Source: Olivibacter sp. SDN3 (GTDB lineage: Bacteria > Bacteroidota > Bacteroidia > Sphingobacteriales > Sphingobacteriaceae). Taken from it: a stretch of DNA of 64,000 nt. A program made the position numbers and the translations under genes. The DNA lies in contig NZ_CP060497.1 of NCBI RefSeq assembly GCF_014334135.1, positions 5,146,001-5,210,000 on the forward strand. Reading direction: 5' to 3'. Within the stretch, counting starts at the first letter, position 1; the number at the start of each line of letters is the position of its first letter. The notes under the pieces were generated by a model. It was not told the origin of the DNA. It ran no database searches and saw only the letters and a list, made by a program, of their open reading frames with translations. Of the stretch, positions 9,438 to 17,623 are shown piece by piece.

Positions 9438-9480
9438 AGTATTTCGTTAAGAAAACTCTTGGTTTTCTTAACGAAATACT
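9438..9480. repeat. perfect 19-bp inverted repeat (hairpin)
   Basis: Arms 9438-9456 and 9462-9480 are perfectly complementary around a 5-base loop (TCTTG). No T tract follows on either side, so it does not look like an ordinary rho-independent terminator. It lies between the TonB receptor and the M14 gene, close to neither. Candidates are a small mobile-element relic, a structured RNA element or a protein-binding cruciform. Confidence 0.7.
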
Positions 9481-9605
9481 GAATTAATTCTCTTAATAAT
9501 CTTAAAGCCCTATTTTTGAACGAGACGAGACAAGTTTCGCAAGGATGGTTGAGATCCTATCACTAGAAATTTAACGAGTTGCAACCAAAACCTACCTACC
9601 GGTAG

Positions 9606-9710
9606 GCTGGGGAAACATTAAAAATTATAGAGAAATTTAAGCAATCTCTTAATTGGAAAAACTTATGGGATAGTATTTATGAACTACAAAATAAAATACT
9701 ATCGCCTTAA
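9606..9710 (+). pseudogene. possible fragment of a reverse transcriptase N-terminus
   Basis: A short open stretch without a clear start encodes FKQSLNWKNLWDSIYELQNK and then stops at 9708. The pattern NWK-x6-YELQ-x-KI resembles the N-terminal RVT_N motif of group II intron maturases (W-K, then LQ-x-x-I). Nothing recognisable follows, and no domain V hairpin was seen. Treat this as a weak similarity to a decayed intron protein. Confidence 0.25.
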
Positions 9711-9784
9711 TGACAGGCAACCGTTTTCGGAAAAGAACATTTCACTTAGCCGCCATGCCAAAGTACATAGCGACTAAATTTTAT

Positions 9785-12502
9785 TTACTGATATAATCCA
9801 TTAAACAACAACTTAAAAGTCGCGTGCGTTTGTCCTCTGTTGGTGATTTCGGGTCCAAAAGCGTAGAACATACCTTTACCAACTGGCGTATAAAAGGCGG
9901 CCACTCCTCGTTCCAGGTGTGATTGTCCCCATGCCCACCCACTTTTAAGTGGCTTATCAGAATCAAAGGTAAGCAAAGGTTTCACATCGTTTGCTCCATC
10001 CTTTATCAGGAACGTTTCGCTATTGTTAAATACGACATCTACATAACTGGATAAACCCCAGTTGGGCATCAAGGTAGTATCCACTTTGACGGTCAGTATA
10101 CTACTTGGAATATAAAACTTATCTCCCCCCAGCGGAACAGGTTTACCATCTTTCACGTCCGTCAACAGATTTTCCACAGGCAACTTAAAATGATAAGCTA
10201 ACTTAGTCGCATTCCCGACGGAAATGATCCTTCCACCATCCGTTAAAAAGCGCTTCAGCTGCGGAATCGATTTTTCCACACTGAGTGTACCTAGCAAGTA
10301 ATGGTATTTTTCCGGCACTTCCTCCTTCTCGGGCATTCTGAAGTAACGACTAGACCTATTGTTATCAGCGCTAAGTGCTGGTACTCCACCACCGATGAAG
10401 AGTATAGCATCGTATTTTTTATGTAGGTCGCCACTATCAATATCTTGTGGATATACCACTTGGAAATCGAAGTGATATTGTTCCATCAGCCAACGCACCC
10501 ACCCCGAAGGCATAGAGCCCCCATAATAGTCGAATAAACCTATTCTACTCGATTTTATTTCAGTCATTTGCTTAGGCCTGCTTGTTATCGATTGGACAGG
10601 GATTCCGTAGCGACTCGCAACCTGTTTTAACATATTAGCATTCTCTGCTTCCACATAAAAAGAACCACGTGGAGCCATTTCTACTGCTTCCGAAATTCTG
10701 TACACTTTCGTATTCGCTTTTAAAAGATCATTTGCTACCGTAAAAGCGTCATTCATCTGCGCACTGATCAAATAACCGCCCTTAGCGGTGGGGATCTCGT
10801 TCGCTGATAACTGCTGTAACACACCATAACCTACCGGCTCGAAAGGCCCGTCAAACGTATCCAACAAGCGGTCGAACTTTACCCCCATTTGGAAGGCCAA
10901 TGTCCAACCGGCAGCATCATAGGGCTTCACTGGAGGACCTCCCGGATATTGAAAATCATTTGGATGGTTTTGGGGTTCAAACATATCCAATACATGTGCC
11001 CGGAAAGCTTGACCCGTTTTAACGATATAGGAGCCCACGGGATAAGACTTGTCATCCACTTGGAAATCATCAGTTGCTTTATGCACCTGTATTCCAGATT
11101 TGATAAGCGCATTAATAAATTTAACAGCCGTTGGAAAGTCAGCTTGATCGGCAGGGACAATATAGCCCTTTGCATCACGATAGCTTGGATTTTTTAATAC
11201 CTGTTCGTAATACGCTTTTGGTATAGTATCCCCTTTTATTTTTCCGGCATCTTTATCGCGTTGATAGGCAAGCTCAATGGAGTCTACATAACGTGGTAAC
11301 AGCGTCCAGCTATCGCTATCTCCTTTGTCAATCGCATTTCTGCCCATTACATACATATTATAAAGCAATTCGTCGCCATGCCGTTGAGCGTAACCTAAAA
11401 TGCTATAATTTAATGATACGGAGTAATCTATGGATTGTTTAAAGTGCCAGGTCTGTGGTGTAACAGGATTTGGTGTAGCATTGTTCGGTATGAGTCTTTT
11501 AGGAACTAATGGTACTTCCTCTGGTGTGGGGTTACCAATAATCTCCGTCAGTATACCGATCATATTATGAAAATAAGGCGTTGTGCGCAGTCCGCCATTC
11601 CACCAGGTGGAAAACACCGAACCGCTCAAGCGTGTGTATCCTGGTTTATTTTCAGCATTCAAACGGTTATTCATCGACGCAGCAACGCCATCGATGCTGG
11701 TAATGATCAAGGGGTCAAAAACATGGTTAAACGGATCCCGGTATGGCGGCCCCGCTAACACCGAGCCTTCAGGACCCCGCTGATGGTGATTATAAACGAT
11801 CTGGGGCATCCATTCGATGTATTGCTGACGGGCAATATTTGTGCTCTCTTTCATGTTCATCATAAAGAAATCACGGTTATTATCATGCCCTATGTACTTC
11901 TGGTATAAGCGGGGAATACGCATATTACGCTTAGTGGGATCTTTTTCCTGCATATACCAGGAACTCATGAGCTCCTGTCCATCAGGATTTACCTGCGAGA
12001 GCAAGATAATCACGTTATCCAAAATAGTCTTGTTCTCTTTGTCGTTACGGCTTACCAACTGATAAAACGTTTCGATCAGCTGATGCGCTCCTACGGTTTC
12101 ATTGGCATGCAAGCCGCCGTCTATCCAAACAACTGGCTTACCTTCCCAAGCCAATTGCTTAGCTTCCTCGCGGGAAAGTCCTTCTGCGCGCGCTAACTTT
12201 TGGGAAATCTCTTTATACCGGTCAACTCGCTGTAGATTCTCCGCCGATGACACCACCCATACGTATTGTTTCCGCCCTTCTTCTGTTAAACCAATTTCAA
12301 TGGTTTTAACACGATCCGAAACAGCATCAACCTCTTGAAAATACGCCTCCAATTGGCTATACGTTGCCAATTGGTAGTCGTCACCAATGGTAAAGCCAAA
12401 GTGCGCCTTAGGGTCGGGTATTATCTGCCCCTTTACCGACTGACTCACACCTATGGTGTAACATAAAAGAAGTATCCAGGAAATTTTGTTTAAATATATC
12501 AT
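9785..12502 (-). CDS. M14-family zinc carboxypeptidase
   Basis: A 905-residue exported peptidase. After a signal peptide (about 1-25) comes an M14 carboxypeptidase catalytic domain. The zinc-binding HXXE is His132 and Glu135 in GGLHANETVGAH, with further family residues in IVYNHHQRGPEG and a late Glu in GILTEIIG. The long C-terminal half, with GGSMPSGWVRWL and LFIGGG, resembles the glutamine-amidotransferase-like domain often attached to large Bacteroidota M14 proteins. It probably trims peptides in the periplasm or at the surface. It is a single gene, and the insertion sequence lies 163 bp upstream of its start. Confidence 0.88.
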   Translation of the reverse strand: MIYLNKISWILLLCYTIGVSQSVKGQIIPDPKAHFGFTIGDDYQLATYSQLEAYFQEVDAVSDRVKTIEIGLTEEGRKQYVWVVSSAENLQRVDRYKEISQKLARAEGLSREEAKQLAWEGKPVVWIDGGLHANETVGAHQLIETFYQLVSRNDKENKTILDNVIILLSQVNPDGQELMSSWYMQEKDPTKRNMRIPRLYQKYIGHDNNRDFFMMNMKESTNIARQQYIEWMPQIVYNHHQRGPEGSVLAGPPYRDPFNHVFDPLIITSIDGVAASMNNRLNAENKPGYTRLSGSVFSTWWNGGLRTTPYFHNMIGILTEIIGNPTPEEVPLVPKRLIPNNATPNPVTPQTWHFKQSIDYSVSLNYSILGYAQRHGDELLYNMYVMGRNAIDKGDSDSWTLLPRYVDSIELAYQRDKDAGKIKGDTIPKAYYEQVLKNPSYRDAKGYIVPADQADFPTAVKFINALIKSGIQVHKATDDFQVDDKSYPVGSYIVKTGQAFRAHVLDMFEPQNHPNDFQYPGGPPVKPYDAAGWTLAFQMGVKFDRLLDTFDGPFEPVGYGVLQQLSANEIPTAKGGYLISAQMNDAFTVANDLLKANTKVYRISEAVEMAPRGSFYVEAENANMLKQVASRYGIPVQSITSRPKQMTEIKSSRIGLFDYYGGSMPSGWVRWLMEQYHFDFQVVYPQDIDSGDLHKKYDAILFIGGGVPALSADNNRSSRYFRMPEKEEVPEKYHYLLGTLSVEKSIPQLKRFLTDGGRIISVGNATKLAYHFKLPVENLLTDVKDGKPVPLGGDKFYIPSSILTVKVDTTLMPNWGLSSYVDVVFNNSETFLIKDGANDVKPLLTFDSDKPLKSGWAWGQSHLERGVAAFYTPVGKGMFYAFGPEITNRGQTHATFKLLFNGLYQ

Positions 12503-12695
12503 AACGTCATTCTATATCATCTGTCATCAGCCATTTATTCGTAAATCAGGCATACTTTTGGGTGCTGAAAGAAATAGCCGGAGGATGGTCACCGGCACAT
12601 TGCGCTAAAATAACTTTTTTCAGTGGATAAATCTATAATTTAAAGGTCGGATCAATAAAAAACAGGAGCTGTCTAAAAAGCCCTATTAATAGAAG

Positions 12696-12735
12696 ATCCC
12701 CGATACTGAAAAAGTGTCGGGGATTTTTATTTTTT
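12696..12735 (+). terminator. rho-independent terminator inside the left end of the IS
   Basis: Stem 12696-12705 with 12715-12724 (ATCCCCGATA / TGTCGGGGAT, one G-T pair), a 9-base loop and a T-rich run to 12735, 40 bp before the transposase start. It points toward the transposase gene, so it would stop transcription entering from outside, a common way for IS elements to limit their own expression. Confidence 0.65.
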
Positions 12736-12774
12736 GTCCTAAAAAACAGTTATTTTTAGGTGCACCCAAACAAT

Positions 12775-14406
12775 ATGGCAAACATACTATTCAAAGCATT
12801 ACCGTCCAACAGTCCGAGCCTGTTTCCGGAAGATATTTTTGCAAAGATCCCAGAGAACCACCCGGTACGTCTGGTAAATGCAGTGGTTGACAGACTGAAC
12901 ATCGACCACATCATAGGACAGTACAAAGGTGGCGGCACGAGCAGTTTCCATCCGCGTATGATGATCAAAGTGCTGTTCTATGCCTATCTGGGCAACATCT
13001 ATTCGTGCCGCAGGATAGAAAAGGCCTTACAGGAGAATATCTATTTCATGTGGCTTTCGGGCCACAGTGCACCGGATTACCGAACGATCAACCACTTCCG
13101 TGGCAAAAGACTTAAAGGGCATATCCATTCCCTTTTTGCCGATGTTGTCCGTTTGCTTGCCGAACTGGGCTATGTAAGCCTAAAGGTCCAGTACATAGAC
13201 GGTACAAAGATTGAATCGGCGGCAGGCCGTTACACTTTTGTATGGAAAGGTTCGGTGGAAAAGAACAAAGCAAAACTGGAAAATAAAATACAGTCGGTCC
13301 TCTCGGACATTGAATCACAGATAAAACAGGACCAATCGGAACTGGGCAGGGATGAAACACCCAAACCTATTAAGAGCAATGAGCTCAGGGACAGACTTTC
13401 TTTACTGAACGAAAAGCTCAAAGCAACAGCAAAACCTACCCAAAAACAGCTTAAAAAGCTGCGGGAAGAACATCTTCCAAGGCTGGAAAAGTACGAAAAG
13501 CAATTGGCTACACTGGGGGAAAGGAACAGTTACAGCAAAACCGATGAAGATGCCACCTTCATGCGGCTGAAAGATGACCACATGCAGAACGGGCAGCTCA
13601 AACCGGCCTACAACACGCAGATCAGTACGGAAGAACAGTTCATCACCCACTACAGTATCCACCAGACAAGCACCGATACCACCACATTGGAAGACCATCT
13701 TGATAGCTTCGAAGATCAATATAACAGGCAGAGCGATATGGTGGTGGCCGATGCCGGTTACGGAAGTGAAGAGAACTATGAAATGCTGGAATCAAAGAAC
13801 ATAGAAGGTTACGTGAAATATAATTACTTCCACAAAGAGCAGAAACGCAACCAGAGGAACAATCCTTTTCTATTACAGAACCTGTATTATCATAAAGAGC
13901 AGGACTTCTATGTGTGCCCGATGGGACAGAAGATGGAGTTTGCCGGTAAGGGAATACGCAAAAGCACCAATGGATATAGTTCCCGGGTGAGCTATTACAG
14001 GGCCGAACGCTGTGAAGGCTGCCCGCTTCGGGGGCAGTGCCATAAAGCGCAGGGAAACAGGATCATCGAAGTCAACCACCGGTTGAACGAACTGAAGACC
14101 AGGGCACGCGAACGTCTAACATCGGAAACAGGAAAGTACCACCGGAGTAAACGCCCCATAGAAGTGGAGGCGGTCTTCGGACAGATGAAAAGCAACAACA
14201 GATTCAACAGGTTAACCATGAGGGGGCTTGAAAAGGTCGATATTGAGTTCGCCCTGATGTGTATAGGGCATAACCTGAGAAAATGGTCGAAAAAGCTCCT
14301 GAAAACAACTTCGTCAGGCCCAAACAACGAACCTAAATACAATAATCCCCTTATTTATGACCCCAAATGGATAAACTACTGCTATCAACCATTGGTCGCA
14401 GAGTAA
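12775..14406 (+). CDS. IS1182-family transposase
   Basis: DDE transposase of about 543 residues, apparently intact. N-terminal InsH-type domain (FHPRMMIKVLFYAYLGNIYS, SGHSAPDYRTINHFR), first Asp in QYIDGTKIESAAG, a long helical charged insert (about residues 160-250), second Asp in VVADAGYGSEENYE, a Cys-rich segment (CPMGQKM, RCEGCPLRGQC) and the last Glu in EVEAVFGQMKSNN. An in-frame GTG at 12760 gives five more residues; ATG at 12775 is chosen because MANILFK starts like other family members. Confidence 0.93.
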   Translation: MANILFKALPSNSPSLFPEDIFAKIPENHPVRLVNAVVDRLNIDHIIGQYKGGGTSSFHPRMMIKVLFYAYLGNIYSCRRIEKALQENIYFMWLSGHSAPDYRTINHFRGKRLKGHIHSLFADVVRLLAELGYVSLKVQYIDGTKIESAAGRYTFVWKGSVEKNKAKLENKIQSVLSDIESQIKQDQSELGRDETPKPIKSNELRDRLSLLNEKLKATAKPTQKQLKKLREEHLPRLEKYEKQLATLGERNSYSKTDEDATFMRLKDDHMQNGQLKPAYNTQISTEEQFITHYSIHQTSTDTTTLEDHLDSFEDQYNRQSDMVVADAGYGSEENYEMLESKNIEGYVKYNYFHKEQKRNQRNNPFLLQNLYYHKEQDFYVCPMGQKMEFAGKGIRKSTNGYSSRVSYYRAERCEGCPLRGQCHKAQGNRIIEVNHRLNELKTRARERLTSETGKYHRSKRPIEVEAVFGQMKSNNRFNRLTMRGLEKVDIEFALMCIGHNLRKWSKKLLKTTSSGPNNEPKYNNPLIYDPKWINYCYQPLVAE

Positions 14407-14440
14407 CATCCTAAAACCGATAGACTCTACAGGTAGATAC

Positions 14441-14474
14441 AAAAAGAAAGAAGGCGCCCTTTTTAGACGCCTTC
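14441..14474 (-). terminator. terminator of the fructan operon, merged with the right IS end
   Basis: On the minus strand, GAAGGCG and CGCCTTC (14450-14456 with 14468-14474) form a 7-bp stem with an 11-base loop followed by TTTCTTTTT. It lies 56 bp beyond the stop of the last fructan-locus gene. The loop contains the IS terminal GTCTAAAAAG, so the end of the element itself appears to supply the terminator. Confidence 0.55.
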
Positions 14475-14529
14475 CTATAGCATCAAATGGCGTTTTGATA
14501 CGTTATTGAATAACTGTAAATCGTGTTAT

Positions 14530-16053
14530 TTATAGCGTATGCTGAATATTGGCGACCGTCAGGTCTCCGACATTTAATTCCCCCGAGCTTTGCACCAGTA
14601 GCTGATCGAACACCTGATTTGGAAAAAAAACGCTCGTCATCACGCTCAGGCCATCATCGGCAAAAAGCTCCACAGAAGCTACATCGATCAACAATTTCAT
14701 TTGTAGCTTTTCGCCTTTGGCGATACGGGGTGCTTCATGCCTTTGTCCAAAATCCGACTCAAAATCGATTTTCCCCGATTTTGAGCGATCGATATAATAG
14801 GTATTTTGCTGTTTATCATAGCCGATCAAGATCTCTTCTCCCAACTCATTTGCGAGTTTCACCGCAAAACTCTCCCTATCCGCCCCTTTTAGCTCAAGCA
14901 GATATTTACCCTCGAAAGACTTAACCTTCGTCGATAAATCGTGATTACCTTCGATCATAAGGTCATTTTCGGTGTGGGCGTCTTCCACGATATGCTCCAA
15001 TTCTTTAACAGGCGTCGATGTCAGAAAAACATCTTCCCCTACTTTTTTCAGCTCCAATTCGCGGGCGATGGTTGCGGCTCCGCGCCAGGCTTCTGTTGGC
15101 ACCTCATTGGCATATTGCCAATTGTTCATCCATCCGATAAACACTTTTCTGTCGCCGGTATTAGACCAAGTTATTCCGGCATAATCGTCCGGACCGTAAT
15201 CCAGCCAGCGGGTGTCTTGATGATCAGGAACAAAGCTCTTACCGTCGAACTGCCCAACAAAGTACTGTGTGGCAGATCCCCCATTTGGACCGCCCGGGTT
15301 AATACTCACGATCAATACCCATTTCCCTTCTCCATCAACAGATAAACTAAAAAGGTCCGGACATTCCCAGACGCCACCATGTGCACCGATATTTTCTCCA
15401 AATTCACTTAACCTGGTCCACTGTTTTAAGTCTGGTGAACCGTAAAAGGTTATGGTTTGTTTTGTAGCCAAGGTCATGATCCATTGTTTGGAATTCTCGT
15501 GCCACATCACTTTTGGGTCCCTAAAATCCCAAATTCCCGGGTTGGGCAGTACCGGATTACCTTCATATTTTGTCCACGTTTTTCCCTCGTCTGTGCTATA
15601 AGCCAAACTCTGATTTTGATGCAAGCCCGTCTTAGCCTCTTCAACTTCATGACTATGGTGCGTAAATATCGCAACGAGCGCGTTTTCGCCAAATCCGGCG
15701 GTATTATCTTTATCGACGACCGCACTACCAGAAAATATAGTCCCCAAACTATCGGGGAATAAAGCAATAGCTTGCTCCTCCCAATGGATCAAGTCTTCAC
15801 TGATCGCATGCCCCCAATGCATCGGCCCCCATACATTGCTATCCGGGTTATGTTGAAAAAAAAGGTGGTATTTACCATTTAGATAGACCATTCCATTAGG
15901 ATCATTCATCCATCCGTTTTTAGGAGAAAAATGAAATTGAGGTCGATATTGTTCATGATCATCCATATCGTTTTCTCCGTCGCCCCGTTGTTTACTGTCG
16001 CACCCCAAGGCCAAAATAGCCATGGAAAAAATTGTTAATATACTTTTCTTCAT
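14530..16053 (-). CDS. GH32 fructan hydrolase (levanase/exo-inulinase type), lipoprotein
   Basis: Hydrolyses beta-fructofuranosyl bonds in fructans or sucrose-type sugars. 507 residues with a lipoprotein signal (LALGCDS, Cys18). The five-bladed GH32 catalytic domain shows all signatures: GWMNDPNG with nucleophile Asp51, FRDP at 177-180 (transition-state stabiliser) and ECPDLF with acid/base Glu230. A C-terminal beta-sandwich follows (about 360-507). It is the last gene of the fructan operon, 27 bp after the second GH32 gene. Exo or endo action and the levan/inulin preference cannot be settled from motifs. Confidence 0.95.
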   Translation of the reverse strand: MKKSILTIFSMAILALGCDSKQRGDGENDMDDHEQYRPQFHFSPKNGWMNDPNGMVYLNGKYHLFFQHNPDSNVWGPMHWGHAISEDLIHWEEQAIALFPDSLGTIFSGSAVVDKDNTAGFGENALVAIFTHHSHEVEEAKTGLHQNQSLAYSTDEGKTWTKYEGNPVLPNPGIWDFRDPKVMWHENSKQWIMTLATKQTITFYGSPDLKQWTRLSEFGENIGAHGGVWECPDLFSLSVDGEGKWVLIVSINPGGPNGGSATQYFVGQFDGKSFVPDHQDTRWLDYGPDDYAGITWSNTGDRKVFIGWMNNWQYANEVPTEAWRGAATIARELELKKVGEDVFLTSTPVKELEHIVEDAHTENDLMIEGNHDLSTKVKSFEGKYLLELKGADRESFAVKLANELGEEILIGYDKQQNTYYIDRSKSGKIDFESDFGQRHEAPRIAKGEKLQMKLLIDVASVELFADDGLSVMTSVFFPNQVFDQLLVQSSGELNVGDLTVANIQHTL

Positions 16054-16080
16054 CTTTAAGGATTTTAAATAATAATACGT

Positions 16081-17613
16081 TTACTTTATATTAGACACCT
16101 GAATAGCAGAAAGGTTGGCCTGTGTGCCTTCTGCCCTAACTCCCCAGCTTTTATTTTGCATACCGTAAATACGGTTACTCAAGGCTACTTTTCCATCCAC
16201 ATACAGTACACATACGGTTCCGTCTGTTACTAAACTTATCTCATATGTTCTGCCTGCCTGGAGATCAAAAGGTACCCGAGTCATCTCCTCGCCAAGGTTG
16301 TACCCTGCTATTCGCTGCCGTTCCGGTTCAAAGGTAATCGTGTAACTTTCATTGTTTTCTTCATCCATATTAAAGAGAAAAGAAATATTTCCGGAAGCAT
16401 TGGTTAATTCCAACTGGGCATTAATACGTTGCGTGCCTTTTATTTCCTCAAATTGCAGCTCTGCCGGATTAGCGTTTGCATCTAATATTAATTCCTCACC
16501 ATTTTCCGTCACATTATTGCTCTTCGTGGTCAACTGTACAGCCTTTGCATCAACAAAATGCTGTTGCACCTCATCAGGAATCCTCACCCCCAAACTTCCG
16601 TCATCCTGCCTCACAATTTCATGCACGATTAGGTTTCCTGCCCAGGTACACTCACCACTATTATTCTCCGGACGCCTACGGTGCGCCCAGGCAAAAGCAT
16701 AACGTTTATCACCGTCGGACGCCGTCTTTGCCGCATAGAACTGATGGCCATCGAACATATCCTGTCCGCTTGCCGGTTTTCGCCAGGGGCCTTTGGAAGA
16801 ATGTGCTATCCGATAATGTGTACCGGGACTATCACTCCAATCTTCCGCAAAAACCAGGTAGTATAAATCGCCCATTTTAAAAATATCGGCACACTCCAAC
16901 ATCAAATAATCCCCTTCCACATCTAAAGGGCCTACAGGTTCCCAAGTAGCCGATGATGGGTCATCCGACGTAAAAAGTAATAATACACCTTTACCGTTTT
17001 GCTGCGTGCTTACCAATAGCCAATATTCCCCAAACTCATCATTATAAAAAACGTGTGGGTCGCGAAAGTCAAAGCCCGAATAACCTTCAGGTGCTTTCAA
17101 CAGAAAATCGTCCCGTTGTGTCCAGCTGTTCAGATCGGTACTGGTAGCGAGCATCACCGCTTCCCGATTATTATTGCTTACCCAACCCGGATTATTGTTC
17201 TGCAGCCAGCTGTTGCTGCCATTATGCCCCGTAAAATAGAAGTGGAAGGTATCATCAACACGTACCGTAGAACCCGTACCTATCAAATGATACTGTGTAT
17301 TCACACTTCCGTAGGGTATCATTTCTCCAGCATAATGATAATCCACCAAACTTGTCGTGGTAAATTTATGAACAGGGTGCTGCCCCGCACTACGCTGTTT
17401 TTCTTTATCCGTAGCATCATGGAGAAAGAAAATTTCAAACTTGCCATCATAAAAATAAGGCATCACATCACCTACCCATCCTGTTGTTGGTTGGGGATAT
17501 ATTCTCGGTACATAATCATCCGGCCAGTCTTCTAAAGACGGCGCATTATCCTTACTACAAGCTACGAGACCTATGAATAATGTTATCGCTAAAAAAATTT
17601 CTTTCAAATACAT
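16081..17613 (-). CDS. divergent GH32-family lipoprotein
   Basis: A 510-residue lipoprotein (GLVACSK, Cys19) with a GH32-like five-bladed domain and a C-terminal beta-sandwich. It departs from the family at the first motif: GWVGDVMP (Asp49) stands where WMNDPNG is usual. The other catalytic motifs are present: FRDPHVF (Asp185) and LECADIF (Glu240). It may be an active endo-acting or special-linkage fructanase, or a carbohydrate-binding protein derived from GH32. It lies 10 bp after the DUF4960 gene inside the fructan operon. Confidence 0.88.
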   Translation of the reverse strand: MYLKEIFLAITLFIGLVACSKDNAPSLEDWPDDYVPRIYPQPTTGWVGDVMPYFYDGKFEIFFLHDATDKEKQRSAGQHPVHKFTTTSLVDYHYAGEMIPYGSVNTQYHLIGTGSTVRVDDTFHFYFTGHNGSNSWLQNNNPGWVSNNNREAVMLATSTDLNSWTQRDDFLLKAPEGYSGFDFRDPHVFYNDEFGEYWLLVSTQQNGKGVLLLFTSDDPSSATWEPVGPLDVEGDYLMLECADIFKMGDLYYLVFAEDWSDSPGTHYRIAHSSKGPWRKPASGQDMFDGHQFYAAKTASDGDKRYAFAWAHRRRPENNSGECTWAGNLIVHEIVRQDDGSLGVRIPDEVQQHFVDAKAVQLTTKSNNVTENGEELILDANANPAELQFEEIKGTQRINAQLELTNASGNISFLFNMDEENNESYTITFEPERQRIAGYNLGEEMTRVPFDLQAGRTYEISLVTDGTVCVLYVDGKVALSNRIYGMQNKSWGVRAEGTQANLSAIQVSNIK

Positions 17614-17623
17614 ATTGTTTTTT

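Larger units (their letters stand above)
9254..9784. other. 531-bp intergenic stretch with inverted repeats and no intact gene
   Basis: No plausible intact gene in either strand. It contains the 13-bp inverted repeat at 9312-9359, the perfect 19-bp hairpin at 9438-9480, a 12-bp palindrome CCTACCGGTAGG at 9595-9606 and a short open stretch at 9606-9710 that resembles the N-terminus of an intron-type reverse transcriptase. It may be a scar of a lost mobile element. Confidence 0.5.
12666..14473 (+). mobile_element. IS1182-type insertion sequence
   Basis: One transposase gene flanked by imperfect ends that share GTCTAAAAAG (12671-12680 on plus; 14459-14468 on minus), the ends being about 12666 and 14473. 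The element is visibly richer in G+C than its AT-rich flanks. No clear target-site duplication could be found next to the ends, so the exact borders are uncertain by a few bases. It sits between the 3' end of the fructan operon and the promoter side of the M14 gene and breaks neither. Confidence 0.8.

Noticed and set aside
9595-9606. Palindrome CCTACCGGTAGG, with a loosely similar CCGCCGGCAGG near 38751
   Set aside because: Only two short, imperfectly related copies; too little to call a REP-type repeat family.
9254-9784. Possible cobalamin or other riboswitch before the TonB receptor
   Set aside because: No B12-box or other conserved riboswitch core could be found; only inverted repeats.
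12503-12665. Target-site duplication for the IS
   Set aside because: No matching direct repeat of 3-9 bp was found at the inferred ends; borders may be off by a few bases.
13112-14342. Several minus-strand open frames opposite the transposase
   Set aside because: Shadows of the transposase frame; no motif, no start context, and none is expected in IS1182 elements.
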